Of a stretch of DNA of 5,121 nucleotides, positions 1 to 5,121 are shown piece after piece (within the stretch, counting starts at the first letter, position 1; each line of letters opens with the position of its first letter). Origin of the DNA: Verrucomicrobiota bacterium (lineage in GTDB: Bacteria > Verrucomicrobiota > Lentisphaeria > Oligosphaerales > Oligosphaeraceae); the NCBI GenBank assembly GCA_022709995.1, contig JAKLHU010000189.1, positions 1 through 5,121 on the forward strand, given 5' to 3'. Position numbers and translations under genes: made by a program. The notes under the pieces were generated by a model that had not been told where the DNA came from, did not search any database, and was given only the letters and a program-made list of their open reading frames with translations.

Positions 1-744
1 GAAGGTGCTTTGCAGATGATTGACGGCAAAGCTCGCCTGGTCAGCGACCTGTTCTGCGACGGGCTGGGCGCCTGCATCGGCGAATGCCCGCAAGGCGCCA
101 TCAAGGTCGTGGAACGCGAAGCGGTTCCGTACGACGAACGCGCCGTCATGGAAAACATCGTCAAGCAGGGGCCGAACACGATCAAGGCGCATCTGAAGCA
201 CCTCCAGGATCACGGCGAGCACAAGCTTCTGGACGTCGCCAAGACCGTGCTCCGGGAAAAGCAGATCCCCGTGCCGCTCTTCGAACTGCCGGCGACGCTC
301 CCCTGCGGCTGCCCGGGTTCCCTGGCGAAACGCGTGGCGCCGGCAGCGGCAGCGGCCCAACCGACGCCATCGGCATCGGCGCTGCGCCAATGGCCGGTCC
401 AGCTGGCCCTGCTCAATCCGGATGCCGAATATTTTGCCGACGCCGACCTGCTGATCTCCGCCGACTGCGTCGCCCACGCCTATGGCGCTTTCCACAGCGA
501 CCTGTTGGCGGGCAAGATTCTGATTGTCTTCTGCCCGAAACTCGACCAGGACCTGGACCGCTACGTCGACAAGCTGGCCGCGATCTTCAGCCGCCACCAG
601 ATTCGCTCCGTCACCGTCGCGCGGATGACGGTACCCTGCTGCGGCGGCACCGTCGCGATCGTGCAAAAGGCCATCCAGCGGTCCGGCGCCAGCCTGCAGC
701 CGGAAATCAGAATCATCGATATCGACGGCACTCCCAAATCATAG
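1..744 (+). CDS. 4Fe-4S ferredoxin-like protein next to hcp, 5'-partial
   Basis: Probable electron-transfer protein, cytoplasmic, with 247 residues visible. The frame is open from base 1 and begins Glu-Gly-Ala-Leu, the usual tail of a CP(E)GAL cluster motif, so the gene starts upstream and the TTG at 10 and ATG at 16 are internal. The second cluster motif follows with Cys19, Cys25 and Cys29-Pro (nt 55, 73, 85); Leu22 occupies the usual second-Cys position. A helical stretch leads to Cys102-Gly-Cys104-Pro-Gly, then an Ala/Pro/Ser-rich linker (about residues 111-127). The C-terminal domain carries Cys156, Cys178-Pro-Lys and Cys213-Cys214-Gly-Gly. I know this architecture from iron-sulfur proteins encoded beside hcp in anaerobes. 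There is no signal peptide or membrane segment in the visible part. It lies 156 bases upstream of hcp on the same strand, so I infer a dedicated redox partner for Hcp. The role is inferred; the family call is firm. Confidence 0.87.
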   Translation, partial: EGALQMIDGKARLVSDLFCDGLGACIGECPQGAIKVVEREAVPYDERAVMENIVKQGPNTIKAHLKHLQDHGEHKLLDVAKTVLREKQIPVPLFELPATLPCGCPGSLAKRVAPAAAAAQPTPSASALRQWPVQLALLNPDAEYFADADLLISADCVAHAYGAFHSDLLAGKILIVFCPKLDQDLDRYVDKLAAIFSRHQIRSVTVARMTVPCCGGTVAIVQKAIQRSGASLQPEIRIIDIDGTPKS

Positions 745-887
745 TACCCAACGCCAACCAAACCAGCCAGGAAACCATCATTCCCTTGCGTCTTGAGTGC
801 ATTTGCCCTTAGCCATCCGGCCCCCATCGAAATCGCAAACCAAGTCCCGACATCGGCCAGTCCGGCCCCGCCATCCCCACCAACCAC

Positions 888-893
888 AAGGAG
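888..893 (+). promoter_or_regulatory. Shine-Dalgarno site that fixes the hcp start
   Basis: AAGGAG ends seven bases before the ATG at 901, which is near-ideal spacing. The frame stays open upstream to a TTG at 793. However, those 36 codons encode a Pro/Ser/Ala-rich stretch unlike Hcp, whereas translation from 901 begins Met-Ser-Met-Phe-Cys, the normal Hcp N-terminus. The site therefore decides in favour of 901. Confidence 0.88.
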
Positions 894-900
894 AAGACAC

Positions 901-2439
901 ATGAGCATGTTCTGTTACCAATGCCAGGAAACCGCGAAGAACACCGGCTGCACGCTGGCCGGAGTCTGCGGCAAGAAAGCCGACACCGCCAATCTGCAGG
1001 ATGCGTTGATTCAGCAGCTGAAGGTCCTTGCCCTGACCCATCAGCCAAATCGCGAACGCGGACGGTTCATCATCGAATCCCTGTTCATGACCGTCACCAA
1101 CGCCAACTTCGACGACGCCCGCTTCGCCGCCAACATCGCCAAGGCCAAAGAGCTCATCGGGAGCACCGCCGCCACCGCGCCGCTGGGCGTCCTGTCCTGC
1201 GCCAATGAGGACATCCGCTCCCTGCGCGAACTGCTGACCTACGGGCTCAAAGGCGTCGCCGCCTATGCCGAACACGCCGCCATCCTGGGCAAGGAAGACG
1301 ACGACATCTACGCCTTCATGTTCAAGGCCCTGGCCGCCTTGACCAAAGATCTGCCGGCCAACGACTTGATCGGCCTGGTGCTGGAATGCGGCAACATCGC
1401 CGTCAAAACCATGGCCCTGTTGGACGCCGCCAACACCGGCACGTATGGCAATCCGGAAATCACCAAGGTCAAGACCGGCGTCGGCAAACGCCCCGGCATC
1501 CTGGTCTCCGGCCATGATCTGCTCGACATGAAGGAACTGCTGGAGCAAAGCGCCCATGCCGGCATCGACATCTACACGCATGGCGAAATGCTCCCGGCAC
1601 ACTATTATCCGGAGCTGAAGAAATACCCGCATCTCTATGGCAACTACGGCAACGCCTGGTTCAAGCAGAACACGGAATTCGCCAGCTTCAACGGGCCGAT
1701 CCTGATGACCACCAACTGCATCACCCCGGTCCAGGACAGCTACAAGAACAGGATCTTCACGACCGGCATGGCCGGCTACGCCGGCGTTCGTCACCTCGCC
1801 GACCGCAAAAATGGCCAGCCCAAGGACTTCTCCGCCATCATCGCCCTGGCCAAGACCTGCCCGCCGCCCACCCCGCTGGAAGACGGCGAAATCGTCGGCG
1901 GCTTCGGCCACCACCAGGTCCTGGCCTTGGCGGACAAGGTCGTCGCGGCCGTCAAGGCCGGCGCCATCAAGCGGTTCGTCGTCATGGCCGGCTGCGACGG
2001 CCGGCAAAAAGGCCGCGAGTATTTCACCCAGGTCGCCGCCAATCTGCCGAAGGACACCATCATCCTGACGGCCGGCTGCGCCAAATACCGCTACAACAAG
2101 CTCAATCTCGGCGACATCGGCGGCATCCCGCGCGTGCTGGACGCCGGCCAGTGCAACGATTGCTACAGCCTCGCCGTCATCGCCCTGAAACTGAAGGAAG
2201 TGTTCGGACTGGACGACGTCAACAAGCTGCCGCTGTCGATGGACATCGCCTGGTATGAGCAAAAGGCCGTCGCGGTGCTGCTCGCCCTGCTCGCCCTCGG
2301 CTTCAAGGGCATGCGCCTCGGACCGACTCTCCCGGGCTTCCTGTCGCCCGGCGTCGCCAAAGTCCTGGTGGAGACCTTCGGCATCAAAGGCACGACCGAG
2401 CCTGGCGCCGACATCGCCGCCATGATGAGCGGCAACTGA
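901..2439 (+). CDS. hcp: Hybrid cluster protein (hydroxylamine/NO reductase), class I
   Basis: Hcp family enzyme, 512 residues, cytoplasmic. The family reduces hydroxylamine to ammonia in vitro; in E. coli it acts as a high-affinity NO reductase and takes part in protein S-nitrosylation. Near the N-terminus Cys5, Cys8, Cys17 and Cys23 (C-x2-C-x8-C-x5-C) match the class I pattern that binds a [4Fe-4S] cluster, not the wider E. coli spacing. All hybrid-cluster ligands are recognisable: His205 (GHD), Glu229 (THGEML), Cys273 (TTNC), Cys365 (AGCDG, the persulfide Cys), Cys393 (AGCAKYR), Cys418 (GQCND) and Glu453 (WYEQK, with Lys455). The protein is about 40 residues shorter than the ~553-residue Desulfovibrio enzyme, the loss falling near residues 80-97, and it has an extra Cys421 beside Cys418. 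It follows the iron-sulfur gene and may be co-transcribed with it. No hcr reductase is in view. The start is set by the Shine-Dalgarno at 888-893 and the N-terminal motif. Confidence 0.98.
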   Translation: MSMFCYQCQETAKNTGCTLAGVCGKKADTANLQDALIQQLKVLALTHQPNRERGRFIIESLFMTVTNANFDDARFAANIAKAKELIGSTAATAPLGVLSCANEDIRSLRELLTYGLKGVAAYAEHAAILGKEDDDIYAFMFKALAALTKDLPANDLIGLVLECGNIAVKTMALLDAANTGTYGNPEITKVKTGVGKRPGILVSGHDLLDMKELLEQSAHAGIDIYTHGEMLPAHYYPELKKYPHLYGNYGNAWFKQNTEFASFNGPILMTTNCITPVQDSYKNRIFTTGMAGYAGVRHLADRKNGQPKDFSAIIALAKTCPPPTPLEDGEIVGGFGHHQVLALADKVVAAVKAGAIKRFVVMAGCDGRQKGREYFTQVAANLPKDTIILTAGCAKYRYNKLNLGDIGGIPRVLDAGQCNDCYSLAVIALKLKEVFGLDDVNKLPLSMDIAWYEQKAVAVLLALLALGFKGMRLGPTLPGFLSPGVAKVLVETFGIKGTTEPGADIAAMMSGN

Positions 2440-2469
2440 CCCGAGCTTTAACAAGCATCGATTCCCTGC

Positions 2470-2503
2470 CCGGGGCGGCGACTGAACCAGGTCGCCGCCC
2501 CGG
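2470..2503. terminator. Perfect 13-bp GC-rich hairpin after hcp
   Basis: Bases 2470-2482 and 2491-2503 are exact reverse complements (13 bp, almost all G-C) around an eight-base loop, TGAACCAG. The stem begins about 30 bases past the hcp stop and lies between two convergent genes, the usual place for a bidirectional terminator or an mRNA-stabilising 3' structure. Neither strand has a run of T after the stem, so it is not a textbook intrinsic terminator. The hairpin is seen directly; the function is inferred. Confidence 0.7.
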
Positions 2504-2523
2504 CTGTCTGGCGGCCCGGACAG
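2504..2523. terminator. Second hairpin abutting the first
   Basis: Bases 2504-2511 (CTGTCTGG) pair with 2516-2523 (CCGGACAG). This gives eight pairs, one of them a G-U type, around the four-base loop CGGC. It starts at the base immediately after the 13-bp hairpin, so the two could stack coaxially in RNA. No T-tract follows. It probably belongs to the same transcript-end structure between the convergent genes. Confidence 0.5.
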
Positions 2524-2543
2524 GATGGCCGCGCCCCCTTCAA

Positions 2544-2582
2544 CTTCGGCGTCGCCAAACCAGATGGCGCCAGAAGCCGAAG
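2544..2582. repeat. Third, interrupted inverted repeat near the kinase 3' end
   Basis: CTTCGGC (2544-2550) pairs with GCCGAAG (2576-2582). Inside it CGCCA (2553-2557) pairs with TGGCG (2565-2569) around a seven-base loop, with unpaired bases between the two stems. On the minus strand it lies about 40 bases past the kinase stop, so it could be the first 3' structure of that transcript. Such repeats also arise by chance in G+C-rich DNA. Support is modest and there is no T-tract. Confidence 0.35.
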
Positions 2583-2624
2583 CGCCGAACCAGCTTCCGG
2601 CGGAATGGGGCCGCGGTCTGAATC

Positions 2625-5120
2625 TCATCCTTCCGAAAAGCGACCGAGATCATCCTTTGCCAGCAGCCATTTGGCCAGCATCTCGGCCAGTTTGCCGATC
2701 CGCACGGGCTTGGCAAGGTAGTCGTTCATGCCCGCCTGCAGGCATTGTTCCTCATCGCCCTTCATGGCGTGTGCAGTCGTGGCCACAATCGTCACCGCCG
2801 GATTCAAGACCTCCGGGCCGGCGGCGCGGATACGCCTGGTCGCTTCGATGCCATCCATGACCGGCATCTGCAAGTCCATCAAAACCAGGTCGTAATGATC
2901 TTTTCCCAAGGCCCGGATGGCGTCCTGGCCATTGAACACCACGTCTGCCGCCACTCCCAGCTTGCGCAGCATGACCAGTAAAACCGTCTGATTCATGGCG
3001 ACGTCGTCCACGACCAGGACGCGGCAGTTGTGCGCCGCCAGACGGGCCGTCAGCCGGGACAGGTCCAGCTGCCCCGGCAGCCGCGCCGCCGAAGCGGCGA
3101 CGGCGGAAACCAGCGGCGGCGACGCGATCGGCGGCGATGCCGGCGCCAAGTCGGCAAGGACCCGGAGAAGCGCCTGATGCTTCAACGGCCTGGGCAGAAC
3201 CGCCAGAAAATCACCTTCGCCACTGGTGACGGGATGGCCGGTGACGGACAGGTCGAGCAGGAGAATCAGAGCTGGCGCCGGCGATGGCGATGGCGCGGCT
3301 TGAATGCTCTGCGCCAACGTCATGTCCGTCATGTCTGGCAGCCGCGTGGTCATGACCACGGCGGCAAACGGGTCGATGGTCGGTGCCTCCCGAAGCATCG
3401 CCAGCGCCGCCGCGCCGGTGCTGGCGCTTTGCGGACGCAGTCCAAACGCCGCCAATTCCGCCGCCAGCAGGCGGCAATGCGTCACCTGGTCGTCGACGAG
3501 AAGCACCCGCAGTCCCGGTCGAATGGCGCCAAGATTGATCCGGGTGTCAACATGGTCAGCCTGGGCAGGAGCCAGCCGGACCGTAAACCACAATTCAGTG
3601 CCCTGCCCGACCTGGCTCCGCACGCCGATTTGGCCGCCCATCAACTCCGTCAGCTGCTTGCAGATCGACAGCCCCAAACCCGTCCCGCTGTATTTGCGGG
3701 TGGTCGTCGAATCAACCTGACTGAAGGGCTTGAAAAGAATGCTCATCTTGTCCGACGGAATCCCGATGCCGGTATCGCGGACGGAAAAGCGGACCGCGAT
3801 CTCGTCATCCCGGTCGCCCTTCGGCCCGTCCGCATTGGCCGAGCCATCCCGGCCGACGTTGACGACGACTTCGCCGACATCGGTGAATTTGACGGCGTTG
3901 GCCAAGAGGTTGACGAGAATCTGGCGCAGGCGCCCTGGATCGCCATGCGCCCATTGCGGCACTTCGGACGACACCTGGCACAGCAGCTCCAGGTTTTTGC
4001 CGGCGGCGCGGTAGCCCAGCATCCCGACCACGTCGTCGACCAGCTTCAACAGGTCGAAGTCGACCCGGTCGAGCACGAGGCACCCCGCCTCGATCTTGGA
4101 GAAGTCGAGAATGTCGTTCAGGATGGCCAGCAGCGCTTCGCCGTTTTTGCCGATCATCTCGACGTATTGCCTTTCAACGGCAGGCAGCTCCTGCCCCAGC
4201 AGCAGGTCGGCCATGCCAATGACGGCATTGAGCGGCGTGCGGATTTCATGACTCATGTTGGCCAGGAATTCGCTTTTGGCGCGGTTGGCGCTTTCGGCCT
4301 GCCGGGCCATGCGGTTCGCCAGCTCCTCCGATTCCCGCAGCCGGCAATTGATTTCCGCCTGTTCGGCTTCCTGCTGGCGGCGCTCGGTGACATCCCGGGC
4401 CGAGCCATAAAAAGCGTTCTTGGTGCTGGCCGCCCGCCATTCCAGCCAACGGTAGGTGCCATCGGCATGGCGATACCGGTTGACGACGCCCGCAATCGCG
4501 TGCTTCTGTTGCAGCGACGCCAGGGCCAGCAAGGTCTGTTCGACGTCGTCCGGATGCAGGAAGTCGACAAACGACTTGCCGACCAGATCAGCCAGGGCAT
4601 AGCCCAGCGTTTCCTGCCACTGCGGATTGAGACGGCGGAAGACACCGTCCGTGTCGGCGATGCAAAACAGGTCGACGCTGGTGTCGAAATACAGCGTCAC
4701 CTGCTCCTCCATGTTCACCTGGTCGGTCACATCCGCGAAAATCGTCGCAAAAAAAGGCGGGCAGGTGCGGAACGCCCAGACCTTGTAGTGGCGCTTGAGG
4801 GTCGTCGAATAACGCTGGAGAGACCGCCCCGCCCCGCTTTTCAGCACCTGGTCGTAGATGTCAATCCAGTCCCGTTCCGTATCGGGCAGGACATTCAGCA
4901 CGGTGCGGCCCGCGATGTCGGCCGCCTTCAGGCCGGTCATCTTCTCAAACGCCGGATTGACTTCGATGAAACGGTAGTCGGCGGCCTTGCCGGGCTTCAC
5001 GGTCCACCTGCCGTCGTCGGGGGTGCCCACCGCGTCGAAGCGGGTGGCGGTGCCGCCAACGAGGTATTCCTCTGTCACGTAGTCGTCGGGTACGGACGCG
5101 GCGGGCTGGGGGACGGCCAT
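2625..5120 (-). CDS. Hybrid sensor histidine kinase (PAS-PAS-HisKA-HATPase-REC-REC)
   Basis: Two-component hybrid kinase of 831 residues, apparently cytoplasmic with no membrane segment in view. It would sense a signal through PAS domains, autophosphorylate on His and pass phosphate to an internal receiver. Order: PAS 1 (about 46-135, lacking its first strand), PAS 2 (about 141-246), a helical coiled-coil-like linker (247-285), HisKA with H-box His291-Glu-Ile-Arg-Thr-Pro, HATPase with N-box Asn404/Asn408, G1 DTGIGIP (449-455) and G2 GTGLGLS (479-485). Receiver 1 (about 537-657) keeps Asp543/Asp544 but has Thr591 for the phosphoacceptor Asp and Arg644 for the Lys, so it is a pseudoreceiver. 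After an Ala/Pro/Ser linker, receiver 2 (about 698-820) is intact: Asp705/Asp706, Asp749, Thr782, Lys804. There is no Hpt domain, so a separate phosphotransfer protein is expected. Residues 1-49 look foreign. The ATG is one base from the window edge, so the true start cannot be judged. Confidence 0.93.
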   Translation of the reverse strand: MAVPQPAASVPDDYVTEEYLVGGTATRFDAVGTPDDGRWTVKPGKAADYRFIEVNPAFEKMTGLKAADIAGRTVLNVLPDTERDWIDIYDQVLKSGAGRSLQRYSTTLKRHYKVWAFRTCPPFFATIFADVTDQVNMEEQVTLYFDTSVDLFCIADTDGVFRRLNPQWQETLGYALADLVGKSFVDFLHPDDVEQTLLALASLQQKHAIAGVVNRYRHADGTYRWLEWRAASTKNAFYGSARDVTERRQQEAEQAEINCRLRESEELANRMARQAESANRAKSEFLANMSHEIRTPLNAVIGMADLLLGQELPAVERQYVEMIGKNGEALLAILNDILDFSKIEAGCLVLDRVDFDLLKLVDDVVGMLGYRAAGKNLELLCQVSSEVPQWAHGDPGRLRQILVNLLANAVKFTDVGEVVVNVGRDGSANADGPKGDRDDEIAVRFSVRDTGIGIPSDKMSILFKPFSQVDSTTTRKYSGTGLGLSICKQLTELMGGQIGVRSQVGQGTELWFTVRLAPAQADHVDTRINLGAIRPGLRVLLVDDQVTHCRLLAAELAAFGLRPQSASTGAAALAMLREAPTIDPFAAVVMTTRLPDMTDMTLAQSIQAAPSPSPAPALILLLDLSVTGHPVTSGEGDFLAVLPRPLKHQALLRVLADLAPASPPIASPPLVSAVAASAARLPGQLDLSRLTARLAAHNCRVLVVDDVAMNQTVLLVMLRKLGVAADVVFNGQDAIRALGKDHYDLVLMDLQMPVMDGIEATRRIRAAGPEVLNPAVTIVATTAHAMKGDEEQCLQAGMNDYLAKPVRIGKLAEMLAKWLLAKDDLGRFSEG
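4971..5120 (-). other. Foreign-looking N-terminal segment of the kinase ORF
   Basis: These bases encode residues 1-50 of the kinase frame. Motifs here (VTEEYLVGGTA at 15-25, DDGRWTVKPG at 35-44, ADYR at 47-50) resemble, from memory, the N-terminus of the large alpha/beta-hydrolase-domain family (Pfam Abhydrolase_10 type). In those proteins a GTA segment is followed by DGRW, then (A)DYRTR. Typical PAS sequence begins only at DYRFIEVNPAFE (48-59), and the strand and helix normally found before it in a PAS domain are missing. The segment therefore looks like part of another gene joined in frame at ADYR. A search would be needed to confirm the hydrolase match. Confidence 0.5.
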
Positions 5121-5121
5121 G

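Noticed and set aside
10..18. TTG at 10 or ATG at 16 as the start of the iron-sulfur protein.
   Set aside because: The frame is open to base 1, with residues matching the tail of a preceding cluster motif, and no Shine-Dalgarno is visible. The gene is cut by the window edge.
340..376. GCGGCA/GCATCG short repeats in the iron-sulfur gene.
   Set aside because: They simply encode the Ala/Pro/Ser linker between the two domains.
84..812. 242-codon plus-strand frame overlapping the iron-sulfur gene.
   Set aside because: It is an Arg/Pro/Gly-rich out-of-frame shadow. The overlapping frame carries the ferredoxin motif and conserved Cys.
794..815. TGCATTT at 798-804 as an NsrR half-site, and TTGAGT at 794-799 as a -35 box for hcp.
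   Set aside because: There is no second inverted half-site at the needed spacing and no convincing -10 about 17 bases downstream. I also found no FNR- or HcpR-like palindrome in 745-900.
854..868. GGCC-AGTCC-GGCC mini-hairpin upstream of hcp.
   Set aside because: It is only four base pairs and expected by chance in this composition.
793..900. TTG-started N-terminal extension of Hcp.
   Set aside because: The extension is Pro/Ser-rich and unlike Hcp. A strong Shine-Dalgarno precedes the ATG at 901, where the family N-terminus begins.
778..2628. 616-codon open frame on the minus strand opposite hcp.
   Set aside because: It is fully antisense to an unmistakable hcp. Its product is a low-complexity Gly/Asp/Ala/Val/Gln mix with no recognisable domain, typical of the antisense frame of a G+C-rich gene.
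2525..2860. 111-codon plus-strand frame in the convergent gap.
   Set aside because: There is no Shine-Dalgarno, it has biased Pro/Arg/Ser composition, and more than half of it is antisense to the conserved receiver 2 of the kinase.

Overview
This is a short G+C-rich bacterial segment with three protein genes and little else. The coding style, the class I hybrid-cluster protein and the hybrid PAS/His-kinase/receiver protein fit a Gram-negative, probably proteobacterial, facultative or strict anaerobe. The sequence does not fix the taxon further. Both ends of the window cut, or may cut, through coding sequence.

Layout: (1) Bases 1-744 (+) hold the 3' part of a ferredoxin-like iron-sulfur protein whose first cluster motif lies off the left edge. 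(2) Bases 745-900 are a 156-base gap with a strong Shine-Dalgarno but no promoter or operator I can defend. (3) Bases 901-2439 (+) hold hcp, a class I hybrid cluster protein (hydroxylamine reductase/NO reductase family) with every hybrid-cluster ligand recognisable. (4) Bases 2440-2624 are a convergent intergenic region with three consecutive hairpins, the first a perfect 13-bp stem. (5) Bases 2625-5120 (-) hold a large hybrid sensor histidine kinase: PAS, PAS, HisKA, HATPase, degenerate receiver, intact receiver.

The first two genes probably work together. Hcp reduces nitrogen species (NO, hydroxylamine) and needs an electron donor. The adjacent iron-sulfur protein is the natural candidate, standing in for the flavin reductase Hcr of enterobacteria. 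The kinase is convergent with them and there is no evidence that it controls them.

The most unusual points are in the kinase. Its first ~49 residues do not look like a kinase or PAS N-terminus. They resemble the N-terminus of a large alpha/beta-hydrolase-domain family and join the PAS domain at a short 'ADYR' segment, which suggests a recombination or assembly chimera at the window edge. Its first receiver has also lost the phosphoacceptor Asp and the conserved Lys. I see no wholly new system here. Hcp with its iron-sulfur partner is a known arrangement with some variant details.
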